From Acetobacteraceae bacterium AT-5844 (GTDB taxonomy: Bacteria > Pseudomonadota > Alphaproteobacteria > Acetobacterales > Acetobacteraceae), in the NCBI GenBank assembly GCA_000245075.1, contig JH599920.1, positions 19,684 to 83,683 of the forward strand: a DNA stretch of 64,000 bases, in the 5' to 3' direction. The notes below the pieces were generated by a model. That model was not told the origin of the DNA and did not search any database. It was given only the letters and a program-made list of their open reading frames with translations. The position numbers and the translations under genes are program-made. This document shows positions 1 to 8,520 of this stretch, one piece after another. The number at the start of each line of letters is the position of its first letter. Positions within the stretch are counted from its first letter, which is position 1.

Positions 1-446
1 CCGGCCAGGCCATCGAGTATTTCGTCGGCACCATGATCGAGCTGCCGCGCGCCTGCCTGACGGCGGACAGTATCGCCGAGGTCGCGGATTTCTTCTCCTT
101 CGGCACCAACGACCTGACGCAGACGACCTTTGGCCTCTCCCGCGACGATGCGGGCAAGTTCCTGCCCTACTATGTGGACAAGGGCATCCTGCCGAAGGAC
201 CCCTTCGTCTCGCTGGATGTGGATGGCGTCGGCGCGCTGGTGAAAATCGCCAAGGAGAAGGGGCGGGGCGTGAAGAACGACCTCAAGCTCGGCATCTGCG
301 GCGAGCATGGCGGCGACCCGGCCTCGATCCAGTTCTGCGAGAGCGTCGGGCTCGACTATGTGTCCTGCTCGCCCTACCGCGTACCCGTCGCGCGGCTGGC
401 GGCGGCGCAGGCGGCGCTGGCCGGCGGCGTCGACCGCACGGCCTGA
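1..446 (+). CDS. ppdK: Pyruvate, phosphate dikinase, C-terminal part (5' end outside window)
   Basis: The reading frame is open from base 3 at the window edge, so only the last ~147 residues are present. PPDK interconverts pyruvate + ATP + Pi and PEP + AMP + PPi. The fragment carries the PEP-utilising C-terminal barrel signature: [10 protein letters not shown], then [15 protein letters not shown], then [10 protein letters not shown], then [20 protein letters not shown]. This contains the Cys-Ser catalytic region typical of PPDK rather than of PEP synthase. The gene ends with TGA and is followed at once by a 9-bp hairpin that separates it from the convergent exporter gene. Identity is confident; nothing can be said about its promoter. 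Confidence 0.95.
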   Translation, partial: GQAIEYFVGTMIELPRACLTADSIAEVADFFSFGTNDLTQTTFGLSRDDAGKFLPYYVDKGILPKDPFVSLDVDGVGALVKIAKEKGRGVKNDLKLGICGEHGGDPASIQFCESVGLDYVSCSPYRVPVARLAAAQAALAGGVDRTA

Positions 447-457
447 ACGGCCCAGGC

Positions 458-480
458 GGAGGGAGGCCTTTCCTCCCTCC
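458..480. terminator. Hairpin between convergent ppdK and lysE-family gene
   Basis: Perfect 9-bp inverted repeat (458-466 with 472-480, loop of five bases) lying between two converging stop codons. Neither side has a clear T tract, so a bidirectional terminator role is inferred from position and stem strength. Confidence 0.5.
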
Positions 481-486
481 AGTCGT

Positions 487-1110
487 TCATGGGTGGGTGG
501 CCCGCAGCAGCAGGCCGGCCGCCAGCACTAACATTGTTGTCCCCACAACGGCTTCCAGCACTTTCCAGGCGGCCGGGCGGGCGAAGACGGGGGCCAGCAT
601 GCGGCCTCCGAAGCCCAGTGCGCAGAACCAGGCGAGGCTCGCCAGGGCGGCACCCAGCACGAAGACCGGCCTTGCCGCCACCGGCTCCGCGGCGCCGATC
701 GAGCCGACCAACAGCACCGTATCCAGATAGACATGCGGGTTGAGCAGGGTGAAGCCCGCGGCCTGGCCGAGTGCGCTGGCCAGCGGCAGGGCTTGGTTCC
801 CCCGTGCGGCCACCAGCGCCTCGGGCGCCATGGCGCGGCGGAAGGCGCCGATGCCGTACCATGCGAGGAAGCCAGCCCCGCCGAGGGAAAGCGCCAGCCG
901 AAGCTGCGGCGCCTGCCCCAACAAGGCGCCGAGCCCGGCCACGCCCGCCATGATCAGCAGGGCGTCGATGCTGGCGCAGAACAGGACGATGGGGCCGACA
1001 TGTTCGCGCCGGAGCGCCTGGCGCAGCACGAACATGTTCTGCGCGCCAATGGCGATGATCAGCGCGGCGGAGACGGTGAAGCCGTGGATGAAGCTGGTGG
1101 CGTGAAGCAT
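487..1110 (-). CDS. argO: LysE/ArgO family basic amino acid exporter
   Basis: Inner-membrane exporter of 207 residues, the normal family length, expected to expel arginine and/or lysine. The N-terminus (SAALIIAIGAQNMFVLRQAL) matches the LysE/ArgO first helix with its conserved GAQN segment. Further hydrophobic stretches give about six predicted membrane spans, and LLNPHVYLDTVLLVGS is the conserved NPH.YLD motif. It is divergent from a LysR-type regulator 73 bp away, the classical lysE-lysG or argO-argP arrangement, which supports amino-acid-induced control. The exact substrate cannot be read from sequence. Confidence 0.85.
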   Translation of the reverse strand: MLHATSFIHGFTVSAALIIAIGAQNMFVLRQALRREHVGPIVLFCASIDALLIMAGVAGLGALLGQAPQLRLALSLGGAGFLAWYGIGAFRRAMAPEALVAARGNQALPLASALGQAAGFTLLNPHVYLDTVLLVGSIGAAEPVAARPVFVLGAALASLAWFCALGFGGRMLAPVFARPAAWKVLEAVVGTTMLVLAAGLLLRATHP

Positions 1111-1183
1111 GGGCGCCGGATTGCCCGCGCCCGCCTCTGTAGTAAAACTAAAATCCCTAATCGTGATGAAGCGCAGCTAAATC

Positions 1184-2083
1184 ATGCTGGACTATGCCGC
1201 CCTCGCTGCCCTGGCCGCCGTGGTGCGGGAAGGCAGCTTTGAGAAGGCCGCCACGGCTCTGGGCGTGACGCCTTCTGCCATCTCCCAGCGCGTGCGGGGG
1301 CTGGAGGAAAGGCTGGGCGCCGTGCTCGTGGTGCGTGGCCAGCCCTGCTTGCCCACCGGGCCGGGTGCGCGGCTTTGCGCCCATCTGCGGCAGGTCTCCC
1401 TGTTGGAGGATGAGCTGGCCTCCGGCATGCCGAATCTCGGCGAAGGGCGGGAGCGGATGACGCTGCGCGTGGCCGTGAACTCCGATAGCCTGGCGAGCTG
1501 GTTTCCCGCCGCCGTGACGCGGTTCGCCGGTGAGAGCGACGCGCTCTTGGACCTGCTGCTGGACGATGAAGAGCACACGGCCGGGCGTTTGCGGGCTGGC
1601 GAGGTGCTGGCCGCCGTGACCACCGACCCTACCCCGGTGCAGGGATGCCGGACCACACCGCTGGGGATGCTGCCCTATGTCGCGGCCGCCAGCCCAGCTT
1701 TCGTGACGCGGTACTTTCCGGGCGGTATCACCACCGCCGCGCTCGCCCAGGCGCCCATCCTGCGATTCGACCGGCGGGACGCGTTGCAGGCCCGCTGGGC
1801 GGAAGCCGTGGCCGGGGTGACGCTGGAAGCACCGACCCATTGGGTGCCATCTACCGAGGGAATGCTGAATGTCAGCCTCGCCGGGCTGGGCTGGGCCATG
1901 GCCCCGCTCGCCACGGCGAAGTCCCATCTCACAGACGGCACGCTGGTGGAGCTGGTGCCGGGGCGGAGAATCGAGGTTCCGCTCTACTGGCAGCACCTCC
2001 GCCTGGGCGCGAAGGTGCTGGATGTTCTGACCGCCAGCGTCCGGCAGGCCGCGGCAGCGCGGTTGCTGCCCATGCCGTGCTGA
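1184..2083 (+). CDS. argP: LysR-family regulator, ArgP/LysG type
   Basis: Transcription factor of 299 residues with an N-terminal winged helix-turn-helix (about residues 1-62, including FEKAATALGVTPSAISQRVR) followed by a substrate-binding effector domain. In the ArgP/LysG subfamily the effector is lysine or arginine and the target is the adjacent exporter. Here the exporter gene starts 73 bp away on the other strand, so the shared intergenic region should hold the operator. The start ATG is the first in frame and gives the standard LysR N-terminus (MLDYAALAALAAVVREGSF). The ArgP assignment rests on this pairing as well as on the protein. Confidence 0.85.
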   Translation: MLDYAALAALAAVVREGSFEKAATALGVTPSAISQRVRGLEERLGAVLVVRGQPCLPTGPGARLCAHLRQVSLLEDELASGMPNLGEGRERMTLRVAVNSDSLASWFPAAVTRFAGESDALLDLLLDDEEHTAGRLRAGEVLAAVTTDPTPVQGCRTTPLGMLPYVAAASPAFVTRYFPGGITTAALAQAPILRFDRRDALQARWAEAVAGVTLEAPTHWVPSTEGMLNVSLAGLGWAMAPLATAKSHLTDGTLVELVPGRRIEVPLYWQHLRLGAKVLDVLTASVRQAAAARLLPMPC

Positions 2084-2091
2084 GAGGTGGT

Positions 2092-2910
2092 TCAGCCCGC
2101 CTGTTCGGGCAGCCTGATCCAAGCGGGGATATGCACCCGCAGTGTCGCCTCGCCGCAGGTGAAGGTGTCGCCCTCGGCCACGGGCATGCGCAGCAGCGCG
2201 AGGCCGAGGCCCTCCTGGCCAGACCGCATCTCGCCCACCTCGGCGCCGCCTTCGCGCAGCACCGGCGTGCCGCGCGCCGGCAGGGGACCTTCCACATGGA
2301 CGGGGAAAAAGCGCTTCTTCAGCAAGCCGCGATATTTGGTCCGGGCCGTGAGTTCCTGGCCCATATAGCAGCCCTTGCTCCAGGAGACGCCGGCCAGCTC
2401 GTCGAAGCCGGCTTCCAGCAGCGTGCTCTTCTCGCTCTCCATATCCTTGCTGCCATCCGGCAGGCCGAGGGCGAGGCGGTGGCGGTCGTAATCGGCGGGC
2501 GAGGCATCTCCGGCGGCGGCAGAAGGAGTGAGGGCGCGCCAGCCGGCCTCCGGGTGGCGCGGGTCCGGGGTGGAGATGCCGTCCGGCGCGGGCGTGCCGG
2601 CCCAACCGGCCTGGACGGCCCAGCCTTCCGCCACCGCCAGCGCCACCTTGGAGCGGAGCCGGAAACGCGAGAGTCGCTGTACGAGCATTGGGGCCTGGGC
2701 GGCTTCCACGTCCAGCAGCAGGCGCTCGCCATCGGCGAAGATGAAAAAGTCCGCCAGCCACTTTCCCTGCGGAGTCAGCAGGGCTGTCCAGACGGCGCGG
2801 CCCGGCGCGGCCAGGGCGACATCGTTGGAAACCAGGCCTTGCAGGAAGGCCACGCGGTCCTCGCCGGTGAGTTCCACAACGGCGCGGTCTGGAAGGGTCG
2901 TCTGGGGCAT
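2092..2910 (-). CDS. ygfZ: tRNA-modifying/folate-binding protein YgfZ (GcvT-like)
   Basis: Protein of 272 residues related to the aminomethyltransferase GcvT. YgfZ/IBA57 proteins bind tetrahydrofolate and support maturation or repair of certain [4Fe-4S] enzymes, including the tRNA methylthiolase MiaB. The diagnostic motif K-G-C-Y-x-G-Q-E is present (SWSKGCYMGQELTAR), with the conserved cysteine, and the N-terminus (VELTGEDRVAFLQGLVSNDV) is typical. The frame stays open far upstream on the minus strand, but homology begins at MPQTTLPDR, so the start is placed at 2910. It converges on argP with 8 bp between the stops. Confidence 0.9.
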   Translation of the reverse strand: MPQTTLPDRAVVELTGEDRVAFLQGLVSNDVALAAPGRAVWTALLTPQGKWLADFFIFADGERLLLDVEAAQAPMLVQRLSRFRLRSKVALAVAEGWAVQAGWAGTPAPDGISTPDPRHPEAGWRALTPSAAAGDASPADYDRHRLALGLPDGSKDMESEKSTLLEAGFDELAGVSWSKGCYMGQELTARTKYRGLLKKRFFPVHVEGPLPARGTPVLREGGAEVGEMRSGQEGLGLALLRMPVAEGDTFTCGEATLRVHIPAWIRLPEQAG

Positions 2911-2995
2911 GGCGCAGATTTGGCCCGTTACGCCCCGGGTGCAAGGCAGGCTGACGCTGTGCAGCGCGCGAAGCCGTGCTAATCCGCCCGCGACC

Positions 2996-3916
2996 ATGCG
3001 GATTCTGTTCATCACCTCCACCCGGATCGGCGATGCGGTGCTCTCCACCGGCTTGCTGGACCATTTGCTGCGCACCCATCCGGATGCCCGCGTCACCGTG
3101 GCCTGCGGGCCCGTGGCGGAAGGGGTGTTCACCCGCATGCCCAACCGGGTGGAGACCATCGTCCTCCGCAAGAAGCCCTTCTCCGGCCACTGGTTCGGGC
3201 TGTGGGCGAAGGTGGCGCGCACGCGGTGGGACCTGGTGGTGGATCTGCGCGGCTCGGCGCTGGCCTGGCTGGTTCCCGCCCGTCGCCGCGCGGTGATGCA
3301 GGGCGGCCGGCGTCCTGGCCACCGGCTGCTGCATCTGGCGGGCACGCTGGATCTCTCGCCCGCGCCCAACCCGGTGGCGTGGTTCGACAAGACGGATATC
3401 GCCCGCGCCGATGCGCTGCTGGGCGCCGGGCGGCAGCCGTTTATTGCATTGGGGCCCAGCGCCAATTGGGCCGGCAAGGTCTGGCCGCCGGAACGCTTCG
3501 TGGCGCTCTTCAAGGCTTTGACGGCTCCGGGCGGCCCCTTGCCCGGTGCACGCGCCGTGGTGCTGGGTGGGCCGGGGGCACAGGAGGCGGCGATGGTCGC
3601 GCCGGTGCTCGAGGCGCTGCCGGATGCCATCGACCTCGCAGGCAAGCTGGAGCTGCACGAGGCGGCGGCGGTGCTCGCCCGTTGCGCTCTGTTCGTCGGG
3701 AATGATTCGGGGCTGATGCATCTTTCCGCGGCTACCGGCGCTCCCACCCTGGGGCTGTTCGGCCCCACGCCCGCCAGCGAATACGCGCCGGTTGGACGTG
3801 CCGCGCGGGCGGTGTTGGCGCGCGGCACGCCGGGCGAGACGCCGATGGAGGCCCTGCCGGTGGAGGATGCCTTGCAAGCCGCACGCGAATTGCTGGCCCT
3901 GGAGGCCGCGGCATGA
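2996..3916 (+). CDS. Glycosyltransferase family 9 (heptosyltransferase-like)
   Basis: Protein of 306 residues of the ADP-heptose:LPS heptosyltransferase family, which adds sugars to lipopolysaccharide core at the cytoplasmic face of the inner membrane. It starts with MRILFITSTRIGDAVLSTGL, the usual GT9 N-terminus with the GD..L motif. The C-terminal half has LGPSANWAGKVWPPERF and LFVGNDSGLMHLSAATG, the nucleotide-sugar binding motifs. The frame is open upstream, but the family match begins at 2996. Its stop overlaps the start of the next glycosyltransferase (ATGA), so the two are translationally coupled. The donor sugar is not determined. Confidence 0.88.
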   Translation: MRILFITSTRIGDAVLSTGLLDHLLRTHPDARVTVACGPVAEGVFTRMPNRVETIVLRKKPFSGHWFGLWAKVARTRWDLVVDLRGSALAWLVPARRRAVMQGGRRPGHRLLHLAGTLDLSPAPNPVAWFDKTDIARADALLGAGRQPFIALGPSANWAGKVWPPERFVALFKALTAPGGPLPGARAVVLGGPGAQEAAMVAPVLEALPDAIDLAGKLELHEAAAVLARCALFVGNDSGLMHLSAATGAPTLGLFGPTPASEYAPVGRAARAVLARGTPGETPMEALPVEDALQAARELLALEAAA

Positions 3917-4947
3917 GAATCGCCCAGATCATGGCCGGGGCGAAGACCGGCGGGGCGGAAGGGTTCTATGAGCGTCTGACCATCGCCTTGCACAAGGCAG
4001 GGGAAGAAGTGCTGCCGGTGATTCGCAAGAATCCGGCGCGGGCGGCGCGCCTCGCCGTGCATGGGCTGGCGCCGGTGCAACTGGGTTTTGGCGGACCGCT
4101 GGACGTGTTGACCAAGCCGCGTCTCTCTCTGCTGCTCCGGCACTACCGCCCACAGGTCGCCATCGCCTGGATGAACCGCGCCGCGCGCCACACCCCGGCG
4201 GGGGATTGGACGCTGGTCGGGCGGCTCGGCGGCTATTACGACCTGAAGTACTACAAGCGCTGCGACCATCTGGTCGCCAATACGCGGGACCTGGTGCGCT
4301 GGATTGTCGGCAAGGGCTGGCCGTCAGAGCGCGTGCACTACCTGCCGAACTTCGCTGATGATTTCACGGGTGTGCTGCCGGCGGAGCTGGATCTCTCCGA
4401 GGGCGCACCGAAGCTGCTGGCCCTGGGCCGCCTGCACCGGAACAAGGGTTTCGATACCTTGCTGAGGGCGCTGGCGCTGTTGCCGGGCGCCGAACTCGCC
4501 ATCGCGGGCGATGGGCCGGAGAAGGCGGCGCTCGAGAAGCTGGCGGCGGAGCTGGGCGTGGCGCCGCGCGTGCGCTTCCTGGGCTGGCGGCAGGATGCCG
4601 GCGCGTTGCTTTCGGCCTGCGACGTGTTCGTCTGTTCTTCTCGCCATGAGCCGCTTGGCAACATCGTGCTGGAGGCCTGGAGCGCGCAGAAGCCCGTGGT
4701 CGCGGTGGCGTCCCAGGGGCCATCCGAACTGATCGAGCAGGGCCGCACGGGCTTGCTGGTACCGCAGGAATCGCCCCAGGCGTTGGCCGAGGGCATCTCC
4801 GCGCTGCTCACCGATCCCTCCCGTGCCGAGGCCATGGCTGCCGCCGGGCGCGCCGCCTGGGAGGCTGAGTATGCCGAGGCGCCGGTGCTGGCCCAGTGGC
4901 GCGATCTGTTGCAGCGTATCGCCGCACCGGCCGTGAAGGAGGGCTGA
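3913..4947 (+). CDS. Glycosyltransferase family 4
   Basis: Retaining GT-B glycosyltransferase of 344 residues. The C-terminal GT1/GT4 domain is clear: LLALGRLHRNKGFDTLLRAL, IAGDGPEKAALEKLA, then SSRHEPLGNIVLEAW, which has the E-x7-E type nucleotide-sugar binding segment. The N-terminal half (IMAGAKTGGAEGFYERL) fits the acceptor domain. The start overlaps the previous stop by 4 bp, and a gap of only 7 bp separates it from asnB. Together with the GT9 enzyme it probably builds or decorates LPS or another surface glycan. The linkage made is unknown. Confidence 0.87.
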   Translation: MRIAQIMAGAKTGGAEGFYERLTIALHKAGEEVLPVIRKNPARAARLAVHGLAPVQLGFGGPLDVLTKPRLSLLLRHYRPQVAIAWMNRAARHTPAGDWTLVGRLGGYYDLKYYKRCDHLVANTRDLVRWIVGKGWPSERVHYLPNFADDFTGVLPAELDLSEGAPKLLALGRLHRNKGFDTLLRALALLPGAELAIAGDGPEKAALEKLAAELGVAPRVRFLGWRQDAGALLSACDVFVCSSRHEPLGNIVLEAWSAQKPVVAVASQGPSELIEQGRTGLLVPQESPQALAEGISALLTDPSRAEAMAAAGRAAWEAEYAEAPVLAQWRDLLQRIAAPAVKEG

Positions 4948-4954
4948 ACAGCGC

Positions 4955-6712
4955 ATGTGCGGCATTGCCGGCCTGATCCTGCGACAGGGCATGACCCCGG
5001 ACGCCACGGTGTTGCAGCGGCTGACGCGCGCGCTCGCGCATCGTGGGCCGGATGGGGCGGGGCATCATGTGTCCGGCCCGGTGGCGCTGGCGCATACGCG
5101 GTTGGCGATCATTGACCTGACCACGGGGGACCAGCCGCTTTTTGCCGGGCCCGCCGCGCTGGTCGGCAATGGCGAGGTGTATAACTACCGCGAGCTGCGG
5201 GCGGACAATGCGCTGGTCTGCGCCACCGGCAGCGATTGCGAGCCGCCGCTGCATCTGTTCCGGCGCGACGGCATCGGCTTCGCGGATGGGCTGCGGGGCA
5301 TGTATGCGCTGGCCGTCCATGACCGGTCCTCACGCCAGGTGGTGCTGGCGCGGGACCCGTTCGGCATCAAGCCCATGTACCTGGCGGAGATTCCCGGTGG
5401 CATGGCCTTCGCCTCCGAGCCCCAGGCGCTGATCGCCGCCGGGCTGGTGGCGCCGCGTGTCCGGGCGGAGGCACGGTCTGAACTCTTGCAGATGCAGTTC
5501 ACGACCGGGGCGGAGACGATCTTCGAGGGCATCACGCGTCTACTGCCGGGGGAGACGGTCGCGCTGGGCGAGGGAAGCGTTCTGGAGCGCCACCGCCGCG
5601 CCGCGCTGCCCGAGGGCGGCCCTGTCGCGGTGACGGAGGAAGAGGCGCTGGCGCGCTTCGAGGCTGCCTTCCGCGACAGTGTGGATCTGCATCAGCGCAG
5701 CGACGTGCCCTACGGCATGTTCCTCTCGGGCGGCACGGACAGCGCGGCGGTGCTGGCCATGATGTCCCGGCTCAACCAGCAGCCCGTACTGGCCTTCACG
5801 GCGGGGTTCGACGTGCCGGGGGCGGCCGATGAGCGGGCGCATGCCGCGGCCATGGCCAAGGCGGCCGGCGCCCGGCACGAGACCATCACCGTGGCGCAGG
5901 CCGAGGTATGGCGGCACCTGCCGGAGATCGTGGCCGGCATGGATGACCCGGCGGCGGATTACGCCATCATCCCCACCTGGTTCCTGGCGCGCCGGGCGCG
6001 GCAGGATGTGAAGGTGGTGCTCTCGGGTGAGGGCGGGGACGAGATGCTGGGCGGCTATGGCCGCTACCGTGCCGCCATGCGGCCGTGGTGGCTGGGCGGC
6101 AAGGCGCCGCGCACCCATGGAGCGTTCGACCGGCTGGATGTGCTGCGCGAGCCACTGACCGGCTGGCGGGATGGCATGGTGGCCGCGGAGGCCGAGACGG
6201 CGCTGCCCGGCCGCACCCGGCTGATGGCAGCGCAGGCGCTGGACGTCGCGGACTGGTTGCCGAACGACCTGCTGATCAAGCTGGACCGCTGCCTGATGGC
6301 CCATGGTGTGGAAGGCCGCACGCCGTTCCTGGACAGCGCCGTGGCGGCGGCCAGCTTCCGGTTGCCGGATTCGCTGAAGGTGAGGAAAGGGGCGGGGAAG
6401 TATCTGCTGCGGCAGTGGCTGGCGCGGCATTTCCCGGCTTCCGAGCCCTTCCGCCCCAAGCAGGGCTTCACCGTGCCCGTGGGTGCCTGGATTGCCGGCG
6501 CGGCGGACCGGCTGGGCCCGATGGTGGCGGCGCAGGCCGGTGTCATGGAAATCGCCAGGCCGGAAAAGGTGACGGCGCTGTTCCGGGCGGCCGCAGGCAA
6601 GCGAGAGGGCTTCGCGGCCTGGCATCTGCTGTTCTACGCGCTGTGGCACCGCCGCCACGTGGAAGGGCGCCGGGCGGAAGGCGATGTCTTCGCGTTTCTA
6701 GGGCAGGGCTGA
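4955..6712 (+). CDS. asnB: Asparagine synthase (glutamine-hydrolysing) family
   Basis: Two-domain amidotransferase of 585 residues. The class II glutaminase domain begins at Met-Cys-Gly-Ile, so Cys2 becomes the N-terminal nucleophile and the start codon is fixed. Supporting motifs are HRGPDGAG, HTRLAIIDL and NGEVYNYREL. The synthetase domain follows, with an ATP-binding loop LSGGTDSAAV and SGEGGDEMLGGYGRY. A GGAGG lies upstream of the ATG. It is the third gene of a tightly spaced glycosyltransferase cassette. In such settings AsnB paralogues often amidate a sugar acid or other glycan component rather than make free asparagine, but both remain possible. Confidence 0.88.
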   Translation: MCGIAGLILRQGMTPDATVLQRLTRALAHRGPDGAGHHVSGPVALAHTRLAIIDLTTGDQPLFAGPAALVGNGEVYNYRELRADNALVCATGSDCEPPLHLFRRDGIGFADGLRGMYALAVHDRSSRQVVLARDPFGIKPMYLAEIPGGMAFASEPQALIAAGLVAPRVRAEARSELLQMQFTTGAETIFEGITRLLPGETVALGEGSVLERHRRAALPEGGPVAVTEEEALARFEAAFRDSVDLHQRSDVPYGMFLSGGTDSAAVLAMMSRLNQQPVLAFTAGFDVPGAADERAHAAAMAKAAGARHETITVAQAEVWRHLPEIVAGMDDPAADYAIIPTWFLARRARQDVKVVLSGEGGDEMLGGYGRYRAAMRPWWLGGKAPRTHGAFDRLDVLREPLTGWRDGMVAAEAETALPGRTRLMAAQALDVADWLPNDLLIKLDRCLMAHGVEGRTPFLDSAVAAASFRLPDSLKVRKGAGKYLLRQWLARHFPASEPFRPKQGFTVPVGAWIAGAADRLGPMVAAQAGVMEIARPEKVTALFRAAAGKREGFAAWHLLFYALWHRRHVEGRRAEGDVFAFLGQG

Positions 6713-6900
6713 CGACGCCCCGCTGGCAGCCAGACCGTGCTTTATGAAAAAATGGAAATATTCATCACGCCTCTATCAGTTGTTTGACTGATCACGAGGC
6801 GTTGATGAGAATTGCGGTGAGATTCGTAAGGTTTGTGCATAGTCCTCCTGATCTCGCTGGGCGAAATAGCGCCCGACAAGAACTGATGGAGACTATGGTC

Positions 6901-7743
6901 ATGACGGCGCCCGTTTCTCTGCCGCCTCTTCCGGACCGGCCGCTGAAGGTGCGGATTCCCGGCAGCAATATCAGCCACCGCTTGTTGGCGGCATTCGGTT
7001 TGCTGGTGGTGCTGGGGCTGACCGTTGCGAGCTTTATTTTTGTCGCGCCCACGCTCTGGACGGACTGGCAGGTTCGCAACACGGCGCAGCCCGTCGTGGC
7101 GTCCCGGATCGAGGACGGCTCCTGCCGCAGCAAGCTGTTCATCAATACCTGCAACGTCACGCTCGGAGCCGGAAAGGCCTCGAATGCGGTGAGGCGCAGC
7201 GTCACCTATGTCTTCGCCGATGCGCATTCCGGCGATTACTCCGTGCAGGTGCTGGCGGATCCCGAGCATCCGGAATGGCTGACGACCGATCTGGCCCTGG
7301 ACAAGCTGCCCAGCCGCCTCATCACGATGGGCGTATTCTGGGGACTGATGCTGGTCGGCGTCATCGCGATGATTCGTGGGCTGCTGGCGCGCCGCGCCGT
7401 GCGGCGCGAAGTCCTCTCCTGGGATGGGCAGCGGTTGCGGACGGCGCCACTGGAACTGGTTTCCGTGCGTGGCAGTGCCGGCGTCTCCAACTGGACGGTG
7501 AAGGCGCCGGGCGAGCGCGGGAAAGGGCGGGTCTGGAGCCTGCCGGGCAAGGCGCGGCCTTTCTTCATCGGCGAGGACATGATCCTTGGCGTGACAGGCC
7601 CGCAGGGCGGGGTGGTCGCCCCGCTGGATTACGGCCTGACCTGGATCGACCTGACGGAGGAAGAGCGGGCCGCGATCGGCCGCGCCATTCACCCCTCGCC
7701 GGTAGAGGGCGGTGAAGCCTCCGGCTCGCCGGCCACGGCGTAA
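6901..7743 (+). CDS. Membrane protein of unknown function
   Basis: I do not recognise this protein. From the ATG at 6901, preceded by GGAG nine bases upstream, it has 280 residues; in-frame ATGs at 6886 and 6895 are alternatives. It shows a cytoplasmic proline-rich start, a strong hydrophobic helix (about residues 28-50, LLAAFGLLVVLGLTVASFIF), a roughly 90-residue presumably periplasmic part, a second helix (GVFWGLMLVGVIAMIRGLL) and a C-terminal cytoplasmic domain of about 120 residues. The periplasmic part contains two cysteines in CRSKLFINTC that could form a disulfide. The last 55 bp overlap the 3' end of the convergent tenA. Confidence 0.7.
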   Translation: MTAPVSLPPLPDRPLKVRIPGSNISHRLLAAFGLLVVLGLTVASFIFVAPTLWTDWQVRNTAQPVVASRIEDGSCRSKLFINTCNVTLGAGKASNAVRRSVTYVFADAHSGDYSVQVLADPEHPEWLTTDLALDKLPSRLITMGVFWGLMLVGVIAMIRGLLARRAVRREVLSWDGQRLRTAPLELVSVRGSAGVSNWTVKAPGERGKGRVWSLPGKARPFFIGEDMILGVTGPQGGVVAPLDYGLTWIDLTEEERAAIGRAIHPSPVEGGEASGSPATA

Positions 7744-8387
7744 AGGCTGTCGAAGAAGCCGCGTTCCAGCGCCACGGCGCGCTGGAACAGGCTTTCGCAT
7801 TCCGCGCGCTGGGCGGGGCTCAGCGCGGCGCCGGCCCGGTCCAGCTCCTGCCGCAGCCAGCCGACGAAATCCCGGAAGAACGGGTTGTCGTGCAGGGTGA
7901 TCCATTCGGCATGGATGAAATCGGGCGGCAGCGGGCCCTCATGGCGCTCCGCCCAGCTCAGATAGAGCCATTCCGCCACCACCAGCACGGAGAGCGCGCC
8001 GGCATAGAGCCGGGTCTCCGCCGCCTCCGCCATCAGCGCCTGGAACTCGCGGACGACCGGGATGAGGGGCGGGGAGACGCGTTCCGCTTCCGGCACGCCG
8101 AGCGCGTCGAAGGCGCGGATGAAGTAGGTGTTCTCGTCGCTGGTGATCATCGCCAGGAAGCGGGAGAGGCGCAGCCGGGCGGCGTAGCTGTCCGCCGTGG
8201 CGATGGCGGCGCCGAGCAGCGCCACGAAGCGGTCGATGAACTGATAGTCCTGCACCAGGTAGAAGCGCATCACCTCCGGCGGCACGGTGCCGGCGGAGAG
8301 CTCCCGCACGAAGCGGTGGGTGATGGCCGCGTCCCAGTGTTCGGCGCTGGCCGTGCGCAGGCGGGTGGAGAAGGGGGTGTCGGTCAT
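7689..8387 (-). CDS. tenA: TenA-family protein lacking the active-site cysteine (TenA_E-like)
   Basis: Protein of 232 residues with the all-helical TenA/PqqC fold. TenA hydrolyses aminopyrimidines to recycle the pyrimidine half of thiamine. Visible features are LVQDYQFIDRF (conserved Asp-Tyr near residues 47-48) and the C-terminal ALERGFFDSLY with the conserved glutamate at about 208. The usual P-C-x-W-x-Y cysteine is missing: the equivalent segment reads VVAEWLYL, with Glu139 beside the cysteine position. That pattern suggests the TenA_E subgroup, whose substrate differs. A GGAGG precedes the start. No other thiamine gene is nearby. Confidence 0.82.
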   Translation of the reverse strand: MTDTPFSTRLRTASAEHWDAAITHRFVRELSAGTVPPEVMRFYLVQDYQFIDRFVALLGAAIATADSYAARLRLSRFLAMITSDENTYFIRAFDALGVPEAERVSPPLIPVVREFQALMAEAAETRLYAGALSVLVVAEWLYLSWAERHEGPLPPDFIHAEWITLHDNPFFRDFVGWLRQELDRAGAALSPAQRAECESLFQRAVALERGFFDSLYAVAGEPEASPPSTGEG

Positions 8388-8520
8388 GCGGGTCCTCCGC
8401 CTACGGCGATAGCAGGGATGGGCCGGGGAAGGCAGGCATGGAGGGCAGACGGCGCGCCCGATCTGTTCTACAGACCCTTCCTCGGATCACCACCGGCTGC
8501 GAGAGAAGGGATACCCGCGC

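Noticed and set aside
1157..4269. Very long minus-strand open frames (over 700 and 900 codons) opposite argP, the GT9 and GT4 genes
   Set aside because: They arise from high GC content with few stop codons. Only the 2092-2910 portion has recognisable family motifs (YgfZ); the rest are Arg/Pro/Gly-rich without domains.
6775..6792. ATCAGT-N6-ACTGAT hairpin upstream of the unknown membrane protein
   Set aside because: Short arms and no T run or matching second copy; likely chance in an AT-rich patch.
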